Source of the DNA: Saccharothrix ecbatanensis
GTDB lineage: Bacteria > Actinomycetota > Actinomycetes > Mycobacteriales > Pseudonocardiaceae
Direction of reading: 5' to 3'
Assembly: GCF_014205015.1 (NCBI RefSeq)
Contig: NZ_JACHMO010000001.1
Location: 4,588,001 to 4,652,000, forward strand
DNA length: 64,000 bases
Under the pieces are notes generated by a model. That model did not search any database. It was given only the letters and a program-made list of their open reading frames with translations, and was not told the DNA's origin. Of this stretch, positions 18,419 to 27,208 are shown piece by piece. Within the stretch, counting starts at the first letter, position 1; each line of letters opens with the position of its first letter. The translations under genes were made by a program, and so were the position numbers.

Positions 18419-19980
18419 CCGCCCATGGCGGCGGCGATCTTCTCCGCCAGCATGATCGTGGTGAGGTTGGTGGGCGCGCTGGGCATGGTGGGGAACACCG
18501 AGGCGTCCACCACGCGCAGGTTCACCACACCGTGGACGCGGCACTGCTGGTCGACCACGGACATCGGCACGCCGGCGGGCCCCATCCTGGCCGACCCGAT
18601 CGCGTGCCAGCCGGGGCTCATGACGTTGCGGACGGCGCTGCGCAGCACCACGTCGTCCGCCACCATGGCGTCGTTCCACAGCTGGATCTCGGTGAGCCGT
18701 TCGGCGAACGCGGGCGAACGCAGGATGCGCCACGCCTTGCGCACGCCGAGCGCCAGGCGTTCGACGTCGTCGTCCACCGTGCCGAAGGCCAGCTCGATCA
18801 CCGGCGAGCAGGCGGGGTCGGCGTCGGCCAGGTAGACCCGCCCGCGGGAGGCCGGTCGCAGCAGCATCACCGAGATGCCCACCACCATCGGCCAGCCGAG
18901 CCGGTCGGCGAACCCGGGGATCGACCTGGTCTCGACGTTGTTGAGCAGCCACACCTGGAGATCGGCGTCACCGTCGTCGACACCGCTGGACACCCGTGCG
19001 GCGACCTGCCGCCACGGGATGCCCGGCGTGCACAGGCCGTCCTGTGGCTTGGCCCAGATCACCACCGACGGGTGGTCGACCAGGTTCTCGCCGACGCCGG
19101 GCAGGTCCACGACCGACGGCACGCCCAGTTCCGCGCACCGCGCCGCGGCGCCGATGCCGGACCGCAGCAGGATCACCGGCGAGCCGATCGCACCCGCGCT
19201 GAGCACGACCTGACGGGCGCTGATCCGGCTGACCTCGTCGCCCCGCAGCACCTCCACACCGGTGACGCGACGTCCGTCGAGCAGCAGCCGCGTGACCTGG
19301 CAGCCGGTGCGGATCACCAGGCCGGGCAGCGAACGCGCCGGCGCGAGGTAGGCCGCGGCCGTGTCGACCCGCTCCACGCCCACGGTGTTGGCGGGCACCG
19401 GACCGACGCCGTCGGCCACCCCCGCGTTGAGATCGGGCAGCACGGGCAGCCCGGCGCGCACGCACTCGTCCCAGAACGCGGCGTCCAACGCGTGCAGCTC
19501 GTCGCGGCGCGGCCTTCGGATGGGGATCGGGCCGTCGGCGCCGTGATCACCGCCTGGGAAGTCGGTATCGCGCTCGATTTTCCGGTAGAACGGCAGCACC
19601 CGGTTCCAGGACCAGTCCGGGTTGCCCATGTCCACCCACTCGGCGAAGTCCCCGGGCAACGCGCGCATGGCCACGGCCCCGTTCACCGAGGACGACCCGC
19701 CGACCACCTTGCCCAGCCGGTAGGGGAACCGGCCCCACAACGCACGGGAGCCGCCGTTGCCGCCACCGCGCAGGTTGGCCTGGTAGTCCCAGTTGTGGCC
19801 CTCCAGGATCAGCTTCGTCCCGTCGCGCAGCGGGTTCGGCGCCGTCGGCACGAGCGGCTGGTCGGCGCCCGCCTCCACCACCAGGACCCGCCGCCCCGCC
19901 GCGGCGAGCCTGGCCGCGACCACGGAGCCGGCCGACCCCGCGCCGACGACGACCACGTCCCACTCCGGTGCGCCGGTCAC
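18415..19980 (-). CDS. hlmD: GMC-family FAD oxidoreductase (HlmD-like)
   Basis: This is a 521-residue glucose-methanol-choline oxidoreductase. Features are the FAD fold VVVVGAGSAGSVVAARLA (about residues 9-26), the GMC signature GKVVGGSSSVNGAVAMRALP (about 90-109), a second signature LSAGAIGSPVILLRSGIG, and the active-site His in SPGWHAIGSARMG with the C-terminal Asn in APTNLTTIML. HlmD is the FAD oxidoreductase acting on the NRPS-bound dipeptide in holomycin assembly. GTG 19980 overlaps the NRPS stop as GTGA, so the two are coupled. Confidence 0.87.
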   Translation of the reverse strand: MTGAPEWDVVVVGAGSAGSVVAARLAAAGRRVLVVEAGADQPLVPTAPNPLRDGTKLILEGHNWDYQANLRGGGNGGSRALWGRFPYRLGKVVGGSSSVNGAVAMRALPGDFAEWVDMGNPDWSWNRVLPFYRKIERDTDFPGGDHGADGPIPIRRPRRDELHALDAAFWDECVRAGLPVLPDLNAGVADGVGPVPANTVGVERVDTAAAYLAPARSLPGLVIRTGCQVTRLLLDGRRVTGVEVLRGDEVSRISARQVVLSAGAIGSPVILLRSGIGAAARCAELGVPSVVDLPGVGENLVDHPSVVIWAKPQDGLCTPGIPWRQVAARVSSGVDDGDADLQVWLLNNVETRSIPGFADRLGWPMVVGISVMLLRPASRGRVYLADADPACSPVIELAFGTVDDDVERLALGVRKAWRILRSPAFAERLTEIQLWNDAMVADDVVLRSAVRNVMSPGWHAIGSARMGPAGVPMSVVDQQCRVHGVVNLRVVDASVFPTMPSAPTNLTTIMLAEKIAAAMGG

Positions 19981-22900
19981 GACTTCGAACCCCTGACCGC
20001 CTCGATCACCTTGGCGAAGTCGGCGACGGTCGCGTTGCTGAAGAGGGCCTCGACGACCTCCTGCTCGGCAGCGGAGTCGATGCCGAACTCCGAGCGCAGG
20101 ACGCCGATGATGCCGACGGCGTGCAGGGAGTCGCCGCCCACGTCGAAGAAGCCGTCCTCGACGCCGAAGTCGGTGTGGCCCAACTGCTCCGACCAGAGCT
20201 TGAGCAGGCGGCGTTCGACGTCACCACGCGGCGCCGACCGCGCCTCCGACTCGGCGTAGTCGCGCCACGGCGCGGGCAGCGCGCCGTGGTCCACCTTGCC
20301 GTTGACGGTGAGCGGCACCGCGTCGATGGTCACGTAGTGGTTGGGCACCATGTAGCCGGGCAGCTGGTCGGACAGCGCGGCGCGCAGGGTGGTCGGGTCC
20401 GCGTCCTCGGGGCGGTCGACGACCAGGTACGCGGCCAGTTGCCGCTGCCCGCTCCGCGGGTGGGTCGGCGCGGCCACGAGCACCTGCCGCACGCCCGGCC
20501 GCCTGCTCAACGCGACCTCGATCTCGCCGAGCTCGACGCGGTAGCCGTTGATCTTCACCTGGAAGTCGTCGCGACCGAGGATCTCGATGTCGCCGCCCGG
20601 CAGGTACCGGCCCAGGTCACCGGTGCGGTAGAGCCGGTCGCCGGTGACCGGGTGGGTGACGAACCGCTCGGCGGTGCGCACCGGGTCGTCCCAGTACCCC
20701 AGCGCGACGCCGACACCCCCGATGTGGATCTCGCCGGTCACCCAGGTCGGGCACGAGCGGAACTCGCGGTCCAGGACGTGCGTCGTCTGGTTGGCCAGCG
20801 GCTTGCCGTAGGGGATGCTGCGCCACTCCTCCCCCACCTCGCCGATCGGGTGGAAGATCGACCAGATCGAGCCCTCGGTCGCGCCGCCGAGGCTGATCAC
20901 GTCCATCTCCGGGAAGCGGGCGCGGATCCGGCCGGGCAGCGTGGTCGGGATCCAGTCACCGCTCAGCAGCGCCAGCCGCGGACCGCGCCCCGGCGGGAAC
21001 TCGGCGCCGTTCAGCGAGTCGATCCAGAGCCGCATCGGCGCGGGCACGCTGTTCCAGATCGTCACGCGGTGCCGGTCGATGAGCTCGGTCCAGTGCACGA
21101 CGTCGTCGGCCCGGCTCGGCGCGGGCAGCACTACCGCGCCACCCGCGCCGAGCACACCGAAGATGTCGTACACCGACAGGTCGAAGCCCGTCGGCGCCAA
21201 GGCCAGCACGCGGTCGTCACGGCCGAGGCCGAAGCGCAGGTTGATGTCCTGCACGGTGTTGCCCGCACTGCGGTGGGTGATCATCACGCCCTTGGGCTCA
21301 CCGGTGGAGCCCGACGTGAAGATCACGTACGCCAGGTCGTCGTGCCCCTGCACGCGGTCCGGCGAGGTCGTGGGCCGGCCCACGGTCTCGGGGTCGTCTG
21401 CGGTGACCACCTCGACGCCGTCCGGCCAGACCAGTTCCTCCCGCAGGTCCGCGCTGGTGACCACGGCGCGCACCCGGCACCGGCGCAGCAGCTTGAGCCG
21501 CCGCTGCTCGGGCAGCTCCGGGTCGATGGACACGTAGGCGGCACCCGAGTGCAGCACCCCGAGGAGGGCGGCGACCAACTCCGCGCCCGGCCGGATCGAC
21601 ACCGCGATCACCGTGTTGGGATCGGCGCCGCAGCACTCGCGCAGCCGGTGGCCGAGCCGGTGCGCGGACTCCGTGAGCCGCCGGAAGGTGACCTCGGCGC
21701 CGCCGGCGATCACCGCGACCGCGTCCGGTGTGCGCTCGGCCGCCGCTCCGACCAGCTCGTGCAGCAGCACGGGCGGCAGGTCGGTGGCCGTGGCGTTGGC
21801 GCGCCGCCGTTCGTCCGCCTGCGCCGCGGGCAGCTCCACCACGCCGTCGATGCGCGTCCACTCGTCCTCGTCGTCGGCGAGGCGGTCGAGCAGCTCGCGG
21901 TAGGTGTGGAACATCGCGTCGACCATCCCGGGCGGGAACAGTCCGGTGACCCAGTTCCAGGTGACGACGACACCGCCGTCCCGCTCCACGACCTGGTTCT
22001 CCAGCCACACCTGCGGTGTCTGGCTCGCGCTGTGCACCAGCTCGCCGAAGCAGCCCAGGGCGTCGCCGTCCAGGCCGAGCATGTCGGAGAACACCACCGG
22101 CGCGGACGCCCGGTTGCCGTCGCCTCGCCTGCGGGTGAGCTCGCGCAGCACGCGGACGCCGCTGAACGCCGTGTGCTCCAGGTCCGCGTGCAGCCTGCGT
22201 CGGACGGCCGTCGCGCGGTCGAGGAAGGTCGGCCCGGCATCGGCCTCGACGGCGAACAGGCTCGGCGACAGGAAGTCACCCACGACCTCCTCGACAGCCG
22301 CGTGCGGCGGCGACTTGTCGAGCAGGCTCAACGCGACGGTGAAGTCCGGTCGGCGCGACCACGCGCGCAGGACCTCGCAGTACGCGGCGAGCAGCACGGC
22401 GCTCCGGGTGAGGTCGTGGCGGGCCGCCGCCGCGGTCAGCGCCGACCAGCGCGGTGCCGGCAGCACCGCGCTGCGACGGCTGAAGTCGGGCCTGCCGATC
22501 ATCTCCGGCGCGGTGGCCAGGGGCAGCTCGGGCGCGGCGGGCAGTTCGTCGAGCCTGGAGAGCCAGTACTGCTCCGCGCGTTGCCCGACAGGCTCGGCGG
22601 CGACCTCGCGTTCGGCCAGCACGTAGTCGCGGAACGACAGGCCCGGCGGCGCGGGGTCGAACCCCGGGTCGTCGTAGTGGCGCCGCCACTCGCGCAGCAG
22701 CCGGAACAGGCCGCGGATGTCCACGAACAGCAGGTCCACGCTGACGTGCAGGCGGAGGCGGTCCTCCGGCAGGAGCGTCGCGCGGATGTCGAAGGAAGGC
22801 CAGTGGTCTACGGGCAGCACCTGGTCGGCCAGCTCGGCGCGGACCTCCGCCAACGCGGCCGAGCGCGCGGCGGGTGGCTCGCCGCTCAGGTCGGTCGCGG

Positions 22901-23219
22901 CGATCTCGTAACGCGGCGCCCGGTCGAGGACCCGCTGCTTGCCGTCCGGCTCCACCACCGCGCGCAGCATGTCGTGGCGGTCGACCACCTTGTTCAGGGC
23001 TTCGGTGAGCCGGATCAGGTCGAGCCGCGGGCTGTCGAACTCGTAGTAGAAGTGGCTGGAGACGCCGCCCAGCTCCAGGCCCCGGTTCCGCCCGATCACG
23101 TAGGCGTACTGGATGTCGGTGAGGGGGAAGGGCTTGTGGCGCCCGTCCGGCCGTACCCCGTCCTGGGCCGGTATCCGGCTGTTCAGCATCCTCGGCCTAC
23201 TGGATGGATTCTCGTCCAC
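19977..23219 (-). CDS. hlmE: NRPS module Cy-A(Cys)-T (HlmE-like)
   Basis: This is a 1080-residue single-module synthetase. The heterocyclisation domain (about residues 30-450) has the DxxxxD motif as DLLFVD. The adenylation domain (about 490-985) has TSGSTGEPKG, YRTGDLGRY and NGK. The specificity code, read by alignment to GrsA positions, is D-L-Y-N-L-S-L-I-W-K, the classical L-cysteine code. The carrier domain has VGGDSLHAV with the phosphopantetheine Ser near 1031. GTG 23219 is preferred because AGGAG lies 7 bp upstream; ATG 23234 is an alternative. A single Cy-A-T module that builds Cys-Cys is the hallmark of HlmE. Confidence 0.93.
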   Translation of the reverse strand: MDENPSSRPRMLNSRIPAQDGVRPDGRHKPFPLTDIQYAYVIGRNRGLELGGVSSHFYYEFDSPRLDLIRLTEALNKVVDRHDMLRAVVEPDGKQRVLDRAPRYEIAATDLSGEPPAARSAALAEVRAELADQVLPVDHWPSFDIRATLLPEDRLRLHVSVDLLFVDIRGLFRLLREWRRHYDDPGFDPAPPGLSFRDYVLAEREVAAEPVGQRAEQYWLSRLDELPAAPELPLATAPEMIGRPDFSRRSAVLPAPRWSALTAAAARHDLTRSAVLLAAYCEVLRAWSRRPDFTVALSLLDKSPPHAAVEEVVGDFLSPSLFAVEADAGPTFLDRATAVRRRLHADLEHTAFSGVRVLRELTRRRGDGNRASAPVVFSDMLGLDGDALGCFGELVHSASQTPQVWLENQVVERDGGVVVTWNWVTGLFPPGMVDAMFHTYRELLDRLADDEDEWTRIDGVVELPAAQADERRRANATATDLPPVLLHELVGAAAERTPDAVAVIAGGAEVTFRRLTESAHRLGHRLRECCGADPNTVIAVSIRPGAELVAALLGVLHSGAAYVSIDPELPEQRRLKLLRRCRVRAVVTSADLREELVWPDGVEVVTADDPETVGRPTTSPDRVQGHDDLAYVIFTSGSTGEPKGVMITHRSAGNTVQDINLRFGLGRDDRVLALAPTGFDLSVYDIFGVLGAGGAVVLPAPSRADDVVHWTELIDRHRVTIWNSVPAPMRLWIDSLNGAEFPPGRGPRLALLSGDWIPTTLPGRIRARFPEMDVISLGGATEGSIWSIFHPIGEVGEEWRSIPYGKPLANQTTHVLDREFRSCPTWVTGEIHIGGVGVALGYWDDPVRTAERFVTHPVTGDRLYRTGDLGRYLPGGDIEILGRDDFQVKINGYRVELGEIEVALSRRPGVRQVLVAAPTHPRSGQRQLAAYLVVDRPEDADPTTLRAALSDQLPGYMVPNHYVTIDAVPLTVNGKVDHGALPAPWRDYAESEARSAPRGDVERRLLKLWSEQLGHTDFGVEDGFFDVGGDSLHAVGIIGVLRSEFGIDSAAEQEVVEALFSNATVADFAKVIEAVRGSKS

Positions 23220-23287
23220 GGCTCCGCTCCTCATTCTTGACAGCGGTGATCACAGGTGCCGGCGGATCGACACCACAATATGGGAAA

Positions 23288-23302
23288 TCATTCCGCGAAT
23301 GA
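23288..23302. promoter_or_regulatory. Inverted repeat TCATTC-N3-GAATGA between hlmE-like and hlmF-like genes
   Basis: The 245-bp divergent region between the NRPS start and the flavoprotein start is AT-richer than its surroundings. It holds this perfect 6-bp inverted repeat and, at 23317-23327, GTCGAATCGAC. The latter resembles half-sites of StrR-type activators (GTTCGA/TCGAAC). Assigning either one is uncertain. Confidence 0.4.
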
Positions 23303-23464
23303 CCGCGCCACACCACGTCGAATCGACTCCGTAATCGTCCGGGCGTTTGACCGGTCGCCTGGCGCCTTCGCATGACACCAGCACCTCTTAGGCTTGTCAA
23401 GCAGGCCCTGACACTGCGGAATGGACGCGTTGAACACCCAAGAAAATGGCGGCACTCTCACCGC

Positions 23465-24049
23465 ATGAGCCAAAACGTCCCGACGCCCGGCGAACCGCGT
23501 GTGCTCATCGGCGCGACCGGTTCGATCGCCGTGACCAACCTGCCCGCCTATCTCACCGAGCTGCGCGCCCAATTGGGTGGCACGTACACCGTGCTGATGA
23601 CGCACACCGCTACTACTTTCATCCCCGCGACCACCGTGGCGATTTTCGCCGAACGGGTGCTCAGCGGCGATTCACCGAAGGACTGGCCGACCGACAAGCC
23701 GTCACGCCTCGCCGCCGAGCACGACATCGTGGTGGTCCTGCCCGCCACCGCGCACACCCTCGCCGCGGCGGCGACGGGCGCGGCGCCCAACCAGCTGACC
23801 ACGGTCCTGCTCTCGGTGCGGTACCCGGTGGTGTTCTTCCCGTCCATGGGCGCGGCGATGTGGGAGAAGCCCGCGGTGCGGCGCAACATCGACCGGATCC
23901 GCGAGGACGGCAACCACGTGCCCGAACCCGCCTGGCACGACAGCCTCGACGTGTCCACGGGCGCCCGGTCCACCCACCCGACCATGCCGCCACCGCCGGT
24001 GGTCGCCAAGATCGTCGGTGGGCTGCTGTCCCCACGCCAGGCGGGCTGA
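23465..24049 (+). CDS. hlmF: HFCD-type flavoprotein, cysteine (oxidative) decarboxylase (HlmF-like)
   Basis: This is a 194-residue member of the homo-oligomeric flavin-containing Cys decarboxylase family (PPC decarboxylase, EpiD, MrsD). It has a Rossmann-like start VLIGATGSIAVTNLPAYL, the mid segment DIVVVLPATAHTLAAAATGAAPNQL and the substrate-clamp region FFPSMGAAMWEKPAVRRN. In holomycin synthesis HlmF oxidatively decarboxylates the C-terminal cysteine of the dipeptide to an enethiol. It is transcribed divergently from the NRPS. ATG 23465 has no strong ribosome-binding site. Confidence 0.9.
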   Translation: MSQNVPTPGEPRVLIGATGSIAVTNLPAYLTELRAQLGGTYTVLMTHTATTFIPATTVAIFAERVLSGDSPKDWPTDKPSRLAAEHDIVVVLPATAHTLAAAATGAAPNQLTTVLLSVRYPVVFFPSMGAAMWEKPAVRRNIDRIREDGNHVPEPAWHDSLDVSTGARSTHPTMPPPPVVAKIVGGLLSPRQAG

Positions 24050-24104
24050 CCTGGGCAAACCCGCGGGTCCGGACCATCACCGGTCCGGGCCCGCGATGTT
24101 CTCC

Positions 24105-25097
24105 TCACACCTTGGCTTCGGCGCCCCTCGCCAGCCAGGTGGCCAGTTCGCACCACGTCTGGGCACACGCGTTGGCCAGCTCCGCGACCACGCCCCGGCA
24201 GTGCTCGGGCACGGTGTTCAGCAGGCGCCGCCGCTCCTCCGCGGTGAGCGCGTGCACGCTCAGCAACCGGATCAGCGCCCGCCCGGACTCGGTGAGGCGT
24301 ATCGACGGGTCCTGCCTCAGCCGGACCAGCAACCGCGACATCTGGTCGTCGGTGCGCTCCGGCAGCACGTCGACGGACGCCGACCGCACCACCTCCGATC
24401 TCGGGCGTTGCCTGGACGGCACGGGGTCCTCGCCCCTGGCCAGCCGGTCGCGCACGTCGCGCACGGTGCCCAGGGAGATGCCCGAGGCCGAGGCGATCTG
24501 CCGCAGCGAGGCCGCCGGGTTCTCCTGGAGCATCACGCACGCCTGCAACCGACCGGCTGCGCTGCTGAGCGGGCGGACCCGGCCGTCGCGGCCGATCCGG
24601 GCGCGCAACTGCGGCGAGTCCTCACTCGCGCACCGGCGGATCATCCCGACGGTCTTGGCCGCGAGCCCGGTCACGGACGCGATCGCCCGGTCCGACCACT
24701 GCGGGTGCGACTCGATGATGCGCTCGGCGGCGACCCGGCGGTCGGCGAGCGACAGCGGCAGGCCGTGCGTGATGTTCGCTTTCACACCCAACACGAACGC
24801 CTCCGTGGCGGCGCCGTCGAAGTACCGCACCAGGACGGTCTTCTCCCCGCGCAGTTCCGCGGCCCGCAGCCGGTGCATACCGTCGATCACCCGCATCGTC
24901 GCGCGGTGGACCAGGATCGGCGGCAGCTCGGCCCCGGATTCGGCAAGCGTGCGCGCGTGGGCGGAGTTCTCCCCGGACGTCCGCGGCGAATCCGACGGGT
25001 GCAGCGCGTCGATGGACACCGACTCCGCAGGTGGGTGGCCGGGCGGACGCCCGAGGGACGGCAAGGCCGGGTGCGCGTCCCGACACCTCGTATCCAT
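24105..25097 (-). CDS. StrR/ParB-like pathway-specific activator
   Basis: This is a 330-residue regulator of the StrR/NovG/Bbr type. A ParB-like N-terminal domain contains SIDALHPSDSPR, LPPILVHRATMRVIDGMHRL and ANITHGLPLSLADRR. A central helix-turn-helix (HPQWSDRAIASVTGLAAKTV) and a variable C-terminal region follow. StrR-type proteins activate antibiotic clusters. ATG 25097 is chosen from the position of the conserved domain; GTG 25160, with AAGGG just upstream, would add 21 residues. It is convergent with the HlmF-like gene and marks the right edge of the cluster. Confidence 0.87.
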   Translation of the reverse strand: MDTRCRDAHPALPSLGRPPGHPPAESVSIDALHPSDSPRTSGENSAHARTLAESGAELPPILVHRATMRVIDGMHRLRAAELRGEKTVLVRYFDGAATEAFVLGVKANITHGLPLSLADRRVAAERIIESHPQWSDRAIASVTGLAAKTVGMIRRCASEDSPQLRARIGRDGRVRPLSSAAGRLQACVMLQENPAASLRQIASASGISLGTVRDVRDRLARGEDPVPSRQRPRSEVVRSASVDVLPERTDDQMSRLLVRLRQDPSIRLTESGRALIRLLSVHALTAEERRRLLNTVPEHCRGVVAELANACAQTWCELATWLARGAEAKV

Positions 25098-25160
25098 CAG
25101 CAAACTGTTCTCGGCGTGGTGCTCCAATTTGCACAACCCTCCGATTGGCTCGGTCCTCAC

Positions 25161-26420
25161 GTGACCCTTGGTTGCATGCACAGCGGGCGATCCGGGCCGC
25201 GGGAGAAGCGTTACCCGGCCGGACCGCCGACTACGGCCCACCTGCCCGTGGTGGCCGGCGGATTCGGGAAAGTCGTCTGGTGCGGAGTGACCGCCGCCGC
25301 GCGGGCGCGTTCTCGACCCCGGCGCGGAAGGGCGATCAGCCGAACGGCACGCCACGGACCGCGACACGGTGCGCAGCGGGCGCCGTGGCGCGACCGGAGG
25401 AGGAACCGGGCGGTGTTCGGTGGAGGCGGCGAGGCGGCTCGGCCGGGCGGTAGGCGGTCAGGACCGGCCGACCGTCGATCTGGTGGACGCGGACCGGGTT
25501 GTGACGGTCACCGCCGGCCGTTCACCGGCGGGCTCCGACGTCCCGCGGGCACCCCCGGCGACTCCCGCTCGACTGTGGCAGCGCGCCCGAACAGGGCCAC
25601 GTCGCGGATCGGCTGGTCCGTCTCGCTCATGAACCTCTCCCCCCAACTGTCGTGCCGCGAGTCACCTGCGGTGCGCCGCGGAACAACGGATCCGGCGCGG
25701 TGCCGCACGAGGACGATGGCGATGGCGATCGCCTTCGAAGGTTTCCGCGTGGCAGCGCGCACATATGTCGACACCCCTCGCCCAGTACGCCGAAACGATC
25801 AACGAGAGCCCCGCTGAAACATTAGCCGATGGCACATCGCAAACATTTCCACAGCAGCAATCAACATTCCAGAACCCGGACGCCACGTCACCATAACACC
25901 CACCAATAAGGCCTCGCGATTCCATCCGAGAAAGCACCGAAACGGCCCTTACTCGCGCACGGTGAGTGATGGGGCCACCGAAACCCGCAAGGAAGGGCAC
26001 CCTGATAGGCGCACGCCGCCTTGCGGCACGACGACCGAACCCCACATTTGATCACCGACCGTAACCGGAGGCGTCATCGCGGAGAAATGCGCATGACATG
26101 CCTCAACCACCCACACGCGAGCCCATTCGGCCCCCGAGCAACATCGCCCTTGACACCGCTTGTCTCCATCAATGCCGGAAGAATCACGGGAGCACGGACG
26201 CGTCACACCCATTCAAAATACGGGAACCCGAATAATCGCGGCACGGAACGGCGGCGATGCCGTACGCCGGTTGAACCAACCCGGGTACGCCATCGCCGCC
26301 GGCCGCGACGAACATCATTTTCTCCGGTCACCGTTGAACGTGCGCGACACTCGGCAGCACCGCGGGAATCCGGTAAACCAGGGCCATTACTCGGCCACAA
26401 ATCTTCGGCCGTCGGCCACC
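25161..26420. other. 1.26-kb stretch without a convincing gene
   Basis: Open frames here show no family features. From about 25780 to 26400 the sequence is clearly less GC-rich than the rest of the window. Only a 40-codon frame with a strong ribosome-binding site (25508-25630) stands out. The stretch looks like decayed or inserted DNA at the right edge of the biosynthetic cluster, and could also hold a promoter of the StrR-like gene. Confidence 0.5.
25508..25630 (-). CDS. Possible 40-residue small protein
   Basis: The frame begins MSETDQPIRDVALFGRAA and ends with a basic, Pro-rich tail (RRSPPVNGRR). It is preceded by GGGGAGAGG about 3 bp before ATG 25630, an unusually strong Shine-Dalgarno for this window. 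No family is recognised. It lacks a Cys/Ser/Thr-rich core, so it is not an obvious RiPP precursor. It could equally be the truncated 5' end of a lost gene. Confidence 0.3.
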   Translation of the reverse strand: MSETDQPIRDVALFGRAATVERESPGVPAGRRSPPVNGRR

Positions 26421-26514
26421 TTCCCCGCTGCCGGTGTGGCAGGAAACCCGCGTCCACCGTGATGCCCCGTGCGGGTGGTCCCGTGGCCCACCTGCCGTAG
26501 CCAAGGTCCTCGAG
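26421..26514. repeat. Copy B of a sequence block also found at 30395-30490 and in part at 28899-28929
   Basis: The block starts TTCCCCGCTGCCGG and contains GTGGCAG, AACCCG, a run GCGGGTGGTCCCGTGGCCCAC and CCAAGGTCCTCGAG. It lines up in the same orientation with the sequence just upstream of the deaminase gene start. The two copies agree at about four of five positions by eye. They flank the 3.9 kb that contain the TetR/SDR module, the ctaD relic and the toxin-immunity genes. Confidence 0.7.
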
Positions 26515-26537
26515 CCCGCGACCGAACGCGCCCAGGC

Positions 26538-27161
26538 TCAGCCGGTGAATTCGTTGACGCCGAGGGCGAAGTCCCAGTGGCCGACCCCGTTGCCGGCGAG
26601 GCCGACCGTGACCACGCCCAGTCCTTCCAGCCAGTGCGCCATCTTCAGGCCGCCGACGTCCAGCGGGCGCAGCCCGAGGCTCTCGACGAATGCCGCCACG
26701 CCCGCCTTGGCCCGCGCATCGTCACCGGCGATGAAGACGTCGGGCCGGCCCTTCTCCAGGACGTCGCGGAAGACGGTGTTGAACGCCTTCACCACGCTCG
26801 CGCCGGCCGGGGCCACCTTGGCGACTTCCTGCGCGATCGAGGTCTCCTCGCTGTGGGCCAGTCCGTCGAACGTGGCGTTGAAGGGGTTGCTGATGTCGAC
26901 GATGACCTTGCCCGCGAGGGCGTCTCCGTACTCGCTGACGACCGGAACGACGCCGTTGTACAACAGGGCCGTGATGACGATGTCCCCGACCGGGACGGCG
27001 CCCCACTCGCCCGCCGTCGTGCCGCCGCCCAGAGCCTTGGCCAGGTCGTCGGCCTTGGACTGATCGCGTCCCATGACCTCGACGGTGTTGCCGCCCGCCA
27101 CCGCGAGCGTGCCGATCGTGCGTGCCATGTTCCCCGTGCCGATGAGGGTGATGCTGCTCAT
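26538..27161 (-). CDS. NADP-dependent F420 reductase-like oxidoreductase
   Basis: This is a 207-residue Rossmann protein. The dinucleotide motif is ITLIGTGNMARTIGTLA (about residues 4-20), followed by VEVMGRDQSKA. It is related to F420H2:NADP+ oxidoreductases and to coenzyme F420-dependent NADP reductase-like proteins. ATG 27161 follows AGGAAGAG. It lies 47 bp downstream of a short-chain dehydrogenase gene on the same strand, so the two should be co-transcribed under the TetR regulator at 28112. The substrate is unknown. Confidence 0.82.
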   Translation of the reverse strand: MSSITLIGTGNMARTIGTLAVAGGNTVEVMGRDQSKADDLAKALGGGTTAGEWGAVPVGDIVITALLYNGVVPVVSEYGDALAGKVIVDISNPFNATFDGLAHSEETSIAQEVAKVAPAGASVVKAFNTVFRDVLEKGRPDVFIAGDDARAKAGVAAFVESLGLRPLDVGGLKMAHWLEGLGVVTVGLAGNGVGHWDFALGVNEFTG

Positions 27162-27208
27162 GAACTCTTCCTGTTCTCGAAGTGTCGCTCTGCCTCGTCC
27201 GTGCCGGG

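Noticed and set aside
19977..23219. Siderophore (salicyl-thiazoline) assignment for the Cy-A-T NRPS
   Set aside because: No salicylate synthase, aryl-AMP ligase, loading carrier or reductase domain is present; the flavin oxidases and HFCD protein fit a dithiolopyrrolone pathway better.
19968..23240. 1090-residue plus-strand frame opposite the NRPS
   Set aside because: It is exactly antisense to the clear Cy-A-T synthetase and has low-complexity composition.
24018..25817. 599-residue plus-strand frame over the StrR-like gene and beyond
   Set aside because: Composition is a Gly/Arg/Gln-rich mirror of the regulator; no domain is seen.
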